Part shown: positions 52,938 through 62,278 of the stretch, one piece after another | Position numbering within the stretch: the stretch's first letter is position 1 | Layout: the number at the start of each line of letters is the position of its first letter | Assembly (NCBI GenBank): GCA_003194525.1 | Contig: NBIV01000336.1 | Coordinates: 1-64,000, forward strand | Length of the DNA stretch: 64,000 bases | Direction of reading: 5' to 3' | Source: Gracilariopsis chorda | Taxonomy: Eukaryota; Rhodophyta; Florideophyceae; Gracilariales; Gracilariaceae | Made by a program: the position numbers and the translations under genes | Notes under the pieces: model-generated | Database searches by the model: none | Seen by the model: only the letters and a program-made list of their open reading frames with translations | What the model was told of the DNA's origin: nothing

Positions 52938-53398
52938 TGTAGCAAATACGGCATTACTTTGGACTACACTATAGATGACACTGTACGCTGGGTAGCAAAT
53001 GCGTAGGCGGCAACCGCTGTGCCCGCATATGCGCAGCTGACACTTGCGTAGGTAGCAAAAGTGTTGCTGTCAACTGCGTTGGTGGCTTAACCCCGCGCGG
53101 TACGCAAAATAGTGTGTGACTATCGTGCTTGCCGAGTTCGACAGACAATCGGCTCGGCAAGGGGCGCTCATAAAAGGCATTCCGATTCTTCGGAAGGCAA
53201 CTCACGAGGCAACACACAGCAAGTGAGGTGCCCGTTCTCTTGCCGCGCTCCTACGTCTTTCAGCGCTTCTACCGATTCCTTACAGTAGCTCCGCGCTGCG
53301 TTCTCGTCTTGCGCACTCTCGGCAATCTCCGCCACAACGCTAGCGTCGTTTTGTAGTTGGTCATCTTTGGGACTTCCTCGCTCGGGCAACACTGAACA
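52938..53398 (+). repeat. Element D 3' LTR
   Basis: 461 bp, the same length as the 5' LTR. The preceding GTTACGGGGCGCT is only a weak polypurine tract. Confidence 0.9.
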
Positions 53399-53403
53399 TC
53401 AAA

Positions 53404-53682
53404 GAGGAAAAGAAGCGAAGACTCGGAAGCAAAGATTTACATAGAAAGGTGAAAGGAAAAGACATGTACTGTTCCCTTTGCTGGTACAGTCGAACAATTA
53501 AGAAGAACGGAAAGGCGTTCAGAAGGAAAGGTAGAGCTCGTCAAAAACTGTGGTGTAGCGTTTGCAAGCAACCAATTTGTTCTCAATGTTGGCCAAAGTG
53601 GCATCCGGAACCAATCTTACTACGAGCAGAGACACCCGATGATGAGCTTGAGAAGCTGAACCGCAAAGCACTGCAATCGTAG
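53404..53682 (+). pseudogene. P2 C-terminal Cys-rich finger
   Basis: Reads K-K-R-R-L-G-S-K-D-L-H at the start (P1: K-Q-R-R-L-G-N-K-E-L-H), then Y-C-S-L-C, a very basic loop, W-C-S-V-C and I-C-S-Q-C-W-P-K-W-H. Intact to a TAG. It is separated from its nuclease half by element D. Confidence 0.68.
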
Positions 53683-54053
53683 GCAATTCTGAGATGACCG
53701 AGGGCAAACGTTGGGAAGTTTATTAACTCTAGATGTTATTGCGTGCTTCTAACTGCCTCAATCTGACGCTTTAATGTGAACGTAAAGTGTTGATTTGAAT
53801 ACCAATTCGTGGTTTTCTTTCTTAATGTCCACAGTTGTGTCTCCGTTGGTGCGTTGGTGATAAATGGAAAGAATGGGTCTGTAAAATACGTTAGGCATGA
53901 CGGAAAAACAGCGCTTTGAAGCATTCCTTACAATGAACGGCAATGTACACCGGAAATTGTGATCCCATCAGCAAAGAGTGATGCGGTCCCACGCGGTAAA
54001 GTCCAGGTCGCGGTGGGTGAGGGGTGGGGTGATATCACCGGTTGGGAACGGGG

Positions 54054-54108
54054 ATAAGCCGTCGTCATGCACTGTTATCTAAGAGAAGTCCCGTAATACT
54101 ATATTACA
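54054..54108 (-). repeat. Element A 5' LTR, second part
   Basis: Starts with the ATAA duplication made by P2 and ends CTATATTACA, followed by AAAGC. It corresponds to 18471-18525. Confidence 0.88.
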
Positions 54109-57100
54109 AAAGCAGCTATAACTCTGGAATACGCTGGTGCTCATGGTACAATGCCATTTACCGCCACATGCAACTCACAATGTGTTCTTTCCGCACTCCT
54201 TCTGGCCCCACACCACCGCAGATGAGACCATCAGCGAATCGCTGCTGAGCCTTGGTTGCAGGTCACGCTACCGTATCCCGGAAGGCAGTGAAGTGTGAGC
54301 GAACACCTTCAGCCATCGACCGCAAGGGACATCGAGCGTACTATGGTTTGATCAATGTTCAGTTTTGGCAGTGTTTCGACCATCACATTCTATCACTGAT
54401 GAGCCGTGCGTTCCCAAGGCTTAGTGCTGGAAAGGTTCTCAGAGAACAACACATCGTGCTGAGTCTTTCCCAGGTGCTTAATATTTTCTTCTGCACCAGT
54501 GCGTGGCAAAGGTGTCCTACAAACCTCTGTGAAAGCTTGCCAGAAGGTGAAACAGAAAAAGAAACAGGCCCAAGGAGCAGCTTTTCAGCGCTGCTGGGAG
54601 CGATGAAAGCTAGTGACGTTTAACAGTCTCTGCCAGTTTGAAATGTTCTTCCTCATGCGGCCTTCAGCACATGTAGCATTTGTAGGGACTGCCGCCGTGT
54701 GCCCGAAATCCGAACCACACTGGAAAAAAGGAATGACAGTCTGCACTGTTGTTGAACGTGCTTGGTCGTGTTCAAAAACAATGAACGCGCCAAGCGCGAC
54801 GCCTTAAAAACTTTAATCGGTGTTTCAGTTCTTAAAATCTGTTCGAATTCAACCCTTGCGCAGCAGCTGTACCCCACTTTGTGGCGTCTGCTTGAATCTA
54901 TCAGTAAACATCACATCCACAACCGCCAGTAATAAGCGCAAAGCCTTTGTTTTAATCCGTAAGGTCTTTGATAATTCATTCGAGAAACACGACATTTGGA
55001 ATTGAAACAGCCGTCACCCATTTTGCATTCTCTGATTAGACCAAAGAGAAAAAGATTAGAGAACAGAAGTTGAGAACAAGTTCTGAAGTTATTTTCAGCT
55101 ATTTCTGCTACAGAAGAGTGGGTGGAAGTCGAACAAGACGGGCGGGAGGAGAATTGCCCGTGCCTGCAGCTCAATGGAAGATAAGTAATTGGAGTCGGGA
55201 ACCCTGGAAGACGAAGTGGTGAGATCGAAAGCAGGCATCTGACTATCAAGAACCTTAGGAACTGGACCACTGGACCGCTGGACCCATGATCTTAGAATCC
55301 GTAGACCAATAACAATAAAAACTGTTCTTGGTACTCATTTCAAGAAGGAATACAGATAAAACTTGGTGAAAGTTCCTTCTGGTTACATGTTGGGGGTTTT
55401 CTGGACACAAAGACTTGAAATTGAGCATGGGAAGCACCTGTTTAGTCTTGTTGAAGAACGGTTCGTGTCATATCAACAACGTGCTCTTATCCTATTGAAG
55501 CACTCAGCACGCTAAGATTCCACTGAAACAGATGATCTTCACGAATTTGATCTTCGTTGCTTCATATACGCTGCCTTTTCTCATTATATCTAGTCGAGAA
55601 TATCAAGAAGCTTTCTTTTGACAACGTGCAAATCCATTCAGGGTCCAGACTGCATGAACAGTTCATGGTTCACATGTATCATGATATGGGAGCTAATATT
55701 CAACTGCGCATTCACATTTACTTTGAAAAGTATTCTTCAAGAAGACAGAACAGTCAACCAACGTGGAGTGAACTCCTAGGTTCAATGGGCGAAGTCCGGG
55801 TCAAACGTTCTTCATTAACCTCAATGTATGTAAAGGGTTACATGCTTTGCTGAAACAGTAGGAAGACCCTGTCTCTGCTTGACCCGGTCTCTGCTTCAAG
55901 CTTGTAAGCTGTCAGAAAGGGTTCCAAGTAACTAAAATGTAAACATACACGTTAAATAACTCTATCTTGTACAATAAGAACTAAATTGAGCGCTGTGCTG
56001 CTCGAGAAAGTGTGAAACTAACGCTTCACCATCATATCACCTTCAGCATTCGTCTTATTTTGTTTATCTTATTTTATTTATTTATTTATTTTTGGTATCG
56101 TGGAGTTCTTTGTCAAGCACGCTCGCCACTCGGCGGAATGGATACGAGGGGTCTGCAAGAGACTTCGAAGCAAACCCTGAAACGGACCTGCACTAAGCAG
56201 ACGCAATCGGATCGATAGCACTCAGGAACGAAATAGAAATCCATACAAGTTTATTTGGCTCGCGAATATGCACAACAACGATGGCTTATTCTTTCTAATT
56301 CTCTCTGCAAGGCAGAGCACATGAACAGCCTCGCTTGCTAGCCTTCTTTTTGTGCTTCTTTGGTTTCCTTGCGCGTTTTGCCTTGCGCCTTTCCTTGATG
56401 CCTTCATTTCTTATGCCCAGCGGCCTTCCACGGCTCACAGAGAGCCCTTGAAGAGCCCTAGTCACGCTGGACATCCGAAACTCGGCCCAGTCTTGCGGCG
56501 TGCGCAGATCGTACCGCCGGCGCTCCGGGGTGGTGAGGCCATATCCTGTTGCGACTCCGTTGAACCGAACGACCAAACGCTCCGGAACGCGCATTGTGCG
56601 AGCCTCGGTGTATCGATAGTAACGGAAGATGAAACCTAAAAATTCAGGCAACGAAAACGGAAAGATGGGTTGTCCTTTTCTACCCTAGGCAAGGGAACCG
56701 GGAAAGTGTTTGGAGGGTGAAAGGACGGAGTTTGAACAACGAAAAGAAAGAATTAAGTGCTCTCCGAACCGGCCCACTTCCTGCAGAACGCATCTCTCCC
56801 GAACCCATAACATCAAGGTCGTAGTGCAGGCACTAGTGAGCTTCCCCACTCGAAATGCAACTCTCCCGTTTCCACCAACACCTGTCCGTGCAGGTTTCTA
56901 TGCAAGAGAGAGGTGTTCTTGTTATGAATCCGTCCTCACAATTCATTCAACTGGAGAATGTGATGCACCAAAGACGAAGGTGGTTTCAAACAGCATACAT
57001 TCCGCACGCATCAGTTCAGTAATCATCAGAGCACTCTCACCTGCGTTCACGGTGACGTGGCTTCGACATGTTTCCACGCTAAAGTGCTAGCTGTGGATGT

Positions 57101-57826
57101 AGAAAATGAGGCGCCGAGCGGTATATGGGTTTTCGTGGGTAGACATGGTGAGTATGCTGGATACATTCCCACATTTGTTAGCTACCCCCATAATGACGCA
57201 CGAAACGGATTAATGAGAGGAGAGGACGCACAATGCAACCGTCTGAAAGCTGCAAATCTCTGCCCGCAACTGACAGACGCTTCTCCTCCCCCGATTCTGC
57301 AGCGCGGAAAGCCGCCAGCTGTCCTCTCTCGCCGCCATGGAAGTTCCTCTCCTTCACCGTGCATCAACGCGCCCCGTGATCTCCTCCAACTCTATTTCAA
57401 CCGCTTCTTCCGCACCGCGAATTGCCTTTTGCTCTTCCACCATCGCGCTGCACTATCACATTCCATCCCCACAGCTCAAGCCAGCGCCAACAGACAAATC
57501 TGGAGATGAATCGCCAGCAGGGTTCTAAAAAGTGCGCTTCCAGCCCCTCCGTCACACTCCCGAGAAGCAAGCGGCCACGCGTCAACGCCCTTAAGGACGA
57601 CGTACCGCTCTCCCATCTCTCTATTCGGGCATCGCGACTTTTGTCGAGTCGCGTGGCATTCTCTTCCCGGCCGCAGAACAAATTGAACGCTACCCACACG
57701 GGTGCCTGCAGCCCTCCCCGCCTCACACTCTCCCAAAACGCATAACCACAACCGGCTGTCGTCGCCACATCTATGCACGACGCTATGTTCTGCACAAGCG
57801 ACGGGTAATTGTGACACGGGAAGTTG
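54109..57826. repeat. Right arm of inverted duplication, outer block
   Basis: Reverse complement of 1-3678. No supported gene between 54250 and 57330. An (ATTT)n-rich expansion at about 56055-56095 is absent from the left arm. Confidence 0.9.
57337..57745 (+). pseudogene. Ser/Pro-rich ORF, right-arm copy, frameshifted
   Basis: ATG at 57337 within GCCGCCATGG, a perfect Kozak context. The protein starts M-E-V-P-L-L-H-R and stops after 63 codons because of a 1-bp insertion just after G-D-E-S. In the next frame the family sequence continues (G-S-K-K-C-A-S-S, R-S-K-R-P-R) to a stop at 57745. See the left-arm copy at 80-487. Confidence 0.4.
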
Positions 57827-58556
57827 CCAAACGGTCACTGATTCATTGCCAAGTCCGCAGGTTTGGGCGTTTTACCCGATACTGGCCACTGGATCGGCAG
57901 ACGAAGCAGCCAAAGCTGATGATGCCGGTGCAACACCACCCACCGTATCCCGCACTGGGTCTCACCGCCTTCTCGCGTCTCATCTATCACCGCCCACCGA
58001 TGCGGATGCCAGCGTTGCCCCGTCGAATCCTCCTGGCGAGCTGCCATACAATATCCCACCAAGCCGCGTCAGCTCGGGGAACGCCATCCGCCCACGCCAT
58101 CATCCGCCGTCGATTCCAAGGAGATTTTCCCTTGGTGGCCCCCTGATGCCGGCGAGCAACCACTTCGCGTCTGCGTTCACTTGTAAAACCGCTCCTTGTA
58201 CCAGCCCATCACAGGAAATATTGGGACACGCTGCCGCCTGCACACCGCGTCTATCCCCTAGTGTGCGTTCTCGCGACCCTCGGCGAATCGATGCAGGCAC
58301 TCAAACATGTGCCTTGGATTACCCGGAGAGTAGTACGCAGTTGCTCACTGACCTTTACAACAATCGCAATGTCAACGGTAAGCTTGCGGCGGGGAGTGCG
58401 ATAGAGGCAATTGATCTGGGTAGCGGAGAAGATGACGAACGCGTCGAAACCGTTCCTGAAGTGGTGGATAAAAAGCTGAAAGTTGGCGAAGATGATGAAA
58501 ACGTCGAGAGTCTTCTTGAAGCGGTGGATGATAAGGTAGAAGTCGTTGACTTGTGA
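57702..58556 (+). CDS. Pro/Ser-rich protein with acidic C-terminal repeats
   Basis: An open frame of about 284 codons; no ATG at its head, so the start is uncertain (an exon boundary or a decayed start). It is Pro/Ser-rich up to about residue 190. R-R-I-D-A-G-T-Q-T-C-A-L-D-Y-P then matches R-I-D-A-G-I-Q-P-C-E-F-D-F-P of the 60419-61645 protein, placing it in the same family. The last 60 residues contain imperfect acidic units ending E-A/E-V-V-D-x-K/L-E/K-V. It may be the 3' continuation of the frameshifted 57337 ORF. No domain is recognised. Confidence 0.45.
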   Translation: MPAALPASHSPKTHNHNRLSSPHLCTTLCSAQATGNCDTGSCQTVTDSLPSPQVWAFYPILATGSADEAAKADDAGATPPTVSRTGSHRLLASHLSPPTDADASVAPSNPPGELPYNIPPSRVSSGNAIRPRHHPPSIPRRFSLGGPLMPASNHFASAFTCKTAPCTSPSQEILGHAAACTPRLSPSVRSRDPRRIDAGTQTCALDYPESSTQLLTDLYNNRNVNGKLAAGSAIEAIDLGSGEDDERVETVPEVVDKKLKVGEDDENVESLLEAVDDKVEVVDL

Positions 58557-60418
58557 ACGGATTCGGAAGACGAACGCTCTGAAAAGCTGTGCACGTTTTG
58601 ACCCAGCAACACAGCTGCAGGTGGGCGTTCATGAGTTTGCGTAACTTTAGTCGCGATAGATTCGGCACGGAATAGGGTTTTGTTTGAGATTGGGCGTTGA
58701 AAATGCTTGGACTGATAGAGATAAGCAATACTTCAGCTGCATGATTGTCTTCCGCCGACGACTTCCACCGTATCCACTTCATTGACTCACGGCGCCCTCA
58801 CACATCAGATACCTGGTGCTTTGGGAAACCCCCTCACAAGCAGCAGCTCCGCTAAGCCCTCGCGTACTCAACACAATGCCAAACCGTAGAACCTGCGGGG
58901 GATTGAATGTTGAGCAACCACGTCTTTCAACTCCCAATCCGAAGCCGCACATCAGAAGCTCAGCAAGTCTCGTCCAAGCAGCACAAAATGTGCACATCCC
59001 CGAGGCACCGCTTGTCATTGACACAGAATTCACATTAATCGTTACATTCAGTCGCAATCACCAAGGATCAACAGCCCGTACATCTCGTGCGCCCTTTTCT
59101 CAACCTGAACCCTTAACATGGATTTTGGGAACTAACGCGTAATCAAATGTAGCTTCCAACGGACAGTATTGTATCCAGCCGTGCGGTTGAGGTCTTCGGC
59201 AAATCAAAACGCTCTCCCGCAGCACATGATGTGCGACGCATCCCCACAAACAGGTCACGCGAGGTGCTCAAGATGCTTTCGGCGTTGGACCAAAAGACCG
59301 GTTTGAGCTACGCAAAGCTGTGCGAGATAATGAGAATGCGTTGGCCCACCGTTGGGAGTTGGGGAAGTAGTACCGCTGCTCGAATGTTCTAGAGACCTAA
59401 CGATTGCATGCTTACGAGGACGTAGAGAGGTGGTGATGGACACAGCAACTGCACGGGACGAACGCTGCTGTGACTGAAGAAGGGCATGTCAAGGTTTGCC
59501 GAGGGATGTGGGAGATCAGCACAACAGCCCACGAGTTACACTTCTTCCAGCGCTTTAACGATATGAAATGAAGAGAGATTCTGGCAGTACTGCACCTACA
59601 AAAGGTAGACTTTATGTGGGCTGAATGCGCGAACAGGTCGTGGAAGGCTACAGCACAGGTGTAACTCGAAAAACATCAATGTTGTAGGATACCAAGTGAC
59701 GTGGTGCATTTGCGTCGAGGTATGTGACGAACCGAGGTCCGTATGGGTACTCTTCCGCACCCTTTCCGCTGCGTCTACGCTACTTTGAATTTTTGATCTC
59801 CGCACTGGAATTGCGACGTCCGAGCATTGGACTGTAGTACTTCATATCGGTCTCATTTGCACAGTTGTTTAGTGATCGCACAACTCTCTTGATTTGGCGT
59901 TCATCGCGCCCCAGCAATCAAAGAAATTTCAACAGTTGCATGCACTCAGTTATTCGCAGTAAGCTAGTAACCAGTAAGCTTGATAAGACCAGAGGGGTTG
60001 TTGAATGTACCTTTCCTTCACTGAACACCATCTGTGAATTCAAGAATCTCCATTCTGTCCCCTTCACTTAACAGATTGATCCTTCGAGATAGCCCTCCAA
60101 TCCCCAGATAAGCGGTACAGAAACTCTTTCCAGCAAAAAGAGAGGCATGCACCGTTAAGATGCGCTCGCTTGGAGGTCAGTCAAGAGGATATTCAGAATA
60201 CAATGAACTTGACCTCCATGACAAGAATTCCTTTCACAGCAGTATCAGCTCCGCCAGTACGCACTGACAACTTATGCAGATGAAGAGCATCGCATTCGAG
60301 CCTATCAAGCAAAGCCACGCAGCACATATCACTGACAGCCGCCACTGCGCTCCTAGATACGGAATGAGAGCTGCATCGAGATGCGTTTCCACCTTCACAA
60401 CGGAACCGCCTCTCTCGG
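58557..60418. other. Region without recognised gene
   Basis: Short frames only (for example 58816-59142, 108 codons), no motif recognised. No repeat shared with the rest of the window was seen. Confidence 0.4.
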
Positions 60419-61645
60419 ATGCATCGCAGCGCTGACGGGACGCTCGGCATGCGCCGTGGTCGCTCCACCTGTACTTCAAGCGCGCTTCTGCGCTTGGATC
60501 GCACTCTTTCCTTCGTCTCGTCGCGCTTCTTGAATCCGACTTCCTCGTGTACCTTGAGACAGAGCAACAGCCAAGTTCAACTCGAGATGACTTGTGAAAA
60601 CCGCCGCAACAAGCGTGAACGCGCCGCATCCTCCGTCGATTTCAACTCCCGCAAGCTGCGCCGCCTCGATTTTGATGCCCACGAACAGGCGTCTTCGTTC
60701 CCCTCTATCCCGCCAACAGATGCGCCCGTCTCTTTCGTGCCGGAAAAATCCCCACCGGCCTACACTGTGGACGCAGATGATATTCTGCGTATGTTCTATT
60801 ATCGCTCCCCCCCTCCCTCACCACCAGCGGTACCAATGCGCCCCTCCCGTCTGGTCAAGCCGGAAGGGTTTCTCGGGGCGATAACAAACCCAGGATTCAT
60901 GAGCAACCGCGAGAGGGCTCCGCTCAGTTCTGGTTTGTATCGCGACTCCGCCCCAAGCTCAACCGGTTCTCGTCAGTGCTCCCCGGCGCGTCCCGAATAC
61001 ATGGCGTATCGTCTTGACGCCTACAGGACGCCGTCGCCGGCTCCCGCTCCAGTGGCCTTTGACATGTCGCCTAGTGACTGTCAACCCACTGGCTCTTCTT
61101 CAAGTTCGCAGGTCTGTTCACCCTACAGAATAACGGCCTGCGAACACCCAACGGAAGGCGCTAGAGCCCCGAGCTCACCTTCATTGGAGCCGCCAAGCAA
61201 TGCCCAGCTGCTGCCTCCACCGTCTCCCCTCCCGATGCCTATCACTGAAGGCAGCGTGGAGGACACATCGCCCACCACCGCTATCCGAGTCGCTAACGTC
61301 TCGACGCGTGCGCCAACCGTGGACCGCGCCAACCTCGCTCCACGTGAGCGGCCTCGGAAGAAGGCAAGAATCGATGCTGGTATTCAACCTTGCGAATTTG
61401 ATTTTCCTTCAGAAGCCGCTATTTCAGCACGTATCGAGCGCTACGAGTCGTCTTCGCAGTGCAGTGAGAACATCGCGAAAGAACGGTCACCGAGTCCGCC
61501 CCCTCGACGGATGCGACAACCACGCAGCACCCCACAAGTCGCACCCTCGCAGACTCCGGGACGTACCGACTCTATCGGCAATGATGATGGGAGGAATGCT
61601 GAGCATTATCATCATGTGAACGGTGCTGTGCAAAAAGAAGGGTAA
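60419..61645 (+). CDS. Pro/Ser-rich, probably disordered protein, 408 aa (best-preserved family member)
   Basis: ATG at 60419, with an alternative in-frame ATG at 60587 just before a basic cluster (N-R-R-N-K-R-E-R). The body is full of Ser-Pro and Pro-Pro: R-S-P-P-P-S-P-P, Y-R-T-P-S-P-A-P, L-P-P-P-S-P-L-P-M-P. Near residue 310 is P-R-K-K-A-R-I-D-A-G, a likely nuclear signal followed by a short conserved block. No hydrophobic core, signal peptide or transmembrane helix is visible. At least two relatives lie in the inverted arms and one at 57702-58556, so the family has expanded locally. A role cannot be given. Confidence 0.55.
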   Translation: MHRSADGTLGMRRGRSTCTSSALLRLDRTLSFVSSRFLNPTSSCTLRQSNSQVQLEMTCENRRNKRERAASSVDFNSRKLRRLDFDAHEQASSFPSIPPTDAPVSFVPEKSPPAYTVDADDILRMFYYRSPPPSPPAVPMRPSRLVKPEGFLGAITNPGFMSNRERAPLSSGLYRDSAPSSTGSRQCSPARPEYMAYRLDAYRTPSPAPAPVAFDMSPSDCQPTGSSSSSQVCSPYRITACEHPTEGARAPSSPSLEPPSNAQLLPPPSPLPMPITEGSVEDTSPTTAIRVANVSTRAPTVDRANLAPRERPRKKARIDAGIQPCEFDFPSEAAISARIERYESSSQCSENIAKERSPSPPPRRMRQPRSTPQVAPSQTPGRTDSIGNDDGRNAEHYHHVNGAVQKEG

Positions 61646-62066
61646 GTGGTGGTTGTCGTTGGCTCCTGCGCTGAAACCAAGGACAAGCGCAAAGATGGGG
61701 CCAATGAGAGTGTGGAAACCGAGCTTGAAGCGGCGAAACGGTGCATAGATTGAGACGATTAGATCGTTGGGACCTTTCCAACGTTTTAGGCTGGAGAAAC
61801 AGGGTACTTGTGGAAGCCGGTAGAGGGGTGCGAAGACTAGCACTGTAAAGGGCCATTTCGAGTCGTTCAAGTCGCCATTGCATTAGACCAATTCGTAAGG
61901 TTGTACGTTTTTGATTGTTTGTGAAAAGATAGGAGGTGGGGGTTAAGGCATAGGTGTTTGTTTCTTGTCTGAGTGTGATCAGAGCTGTTAGCTTTAAAGC
62001 GGCTAACTTTTGAGAACTGAATTGCATGCCCCCGTGTGGTCAACAAGGTGTATCTGAAGGCTGTGC

Positions 62067-62277
62067 TGTAAGAGAGGAGAGAGGATAGCAATTGAAGTTC
62101 ACGTTTACTCATTGCAACGATGAAGCTTACTGCTTCCGTCGTTTGCTATGAGACTCTTGCCTTTTGTAGGCATGTCTTCGACCGTTCATATGTTTGAATC
62201 ACATTCAAACATATGAACTGAAATAAGTGGTCGTCGCTAACAGTAGTCTAAAAGGAGTAGCTTAATACTATATTACA
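62067..62277 (-). repeat. Element B 3' LTR
   Basis: 211 bp, TGTAAG...TATTACA, aligns with 18315-18525. It contains the palindromic CATATGTTTGAATCACATTC and its inverse close by, also seen in element A. Confidence 0.92.
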
Positions 62278-62278
62278 T

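Larger units (their letters stand above)
39170..53398 (+). mobile_element. Ty3/gypsy chromovirus D (plus strand) with transposon M nested inside
   Basis: Two 461-bp LTRs (39170-39630 and 52938-53398), TGTAGC...GAACA, with about 18 differences (roughly 96% identity) and no indel. Internal: gag-protease-RT-RNase H frame, interrupted by transposon M at 42654-51256, then integrase and chromodomain. Without M it is about 5.6 kb. The flanks AGTCT and TCAAA do not match, so either the target duplication has decayed or the ends are recombinant. It inserted between the nuclease and finger parts of P2's gene. Confidence 0.92.
23566..54053 (+). mobile_element. piggyBac-like transposon P2 with nested insertions
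   Basis: Begins CCCCGTTTCC and ends GGGAACGGGG, with the 4-bp duplication ACAA/ATAA (23562-23565, 54054-54057). The split LTR of element A rejoins perfectly across it, which fixes both ends. Shared subterminal blocks include GTGGGACCGCATC on both sides. Remaining own sequence: left end and N-terminal coding region (23566 to about 24345), nuclease C-terminal part (about 38430-39169) and finger (53404-53682). The catalytic transposase core is missing or unrecognisable. Insertions into it are a pogo-like element and retrotransposon D. Confidence 0.85.
18315..54108 (-). mobile_element. Ty3/gypsy retrotransposon A (old, minus strand), with all nested insertions
   Basis: Bounded by the 5-bp duplication AAAGC (18310-18314, 54109-54113), with an empty site in the left arm at 3674-3678. 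The 3' LTR is 18315-18525 (211 bp, TGTAAG...TATTACA). The 5' LTR is split into 23406-23565 and 54054-54108 by transposon P2. The internal region 18526-23405 holds gag, protease, RT, RNase H, integrase and a chromodomain, all decayed. LTR copies differ at roughly one position in seven, so it is the oldest insertion of the stack. Without its nested insertions the element would be about 5.3 kb. Element B at 62067 is a better preserved relative. Confidence 0.9.

Noticed and set aside
39165-53403. A 5-bp target duplication for element D
   Set aside because: AGTCT before and TCAAA after the LTRs do not match in any register I tried, so no duplication is claimed.
56050-56095. (ATTT)n run as a promoter or poly-A relic
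   Set aside because: It is a simple-sequence expansion absent from the left arm and has no gene next to it.
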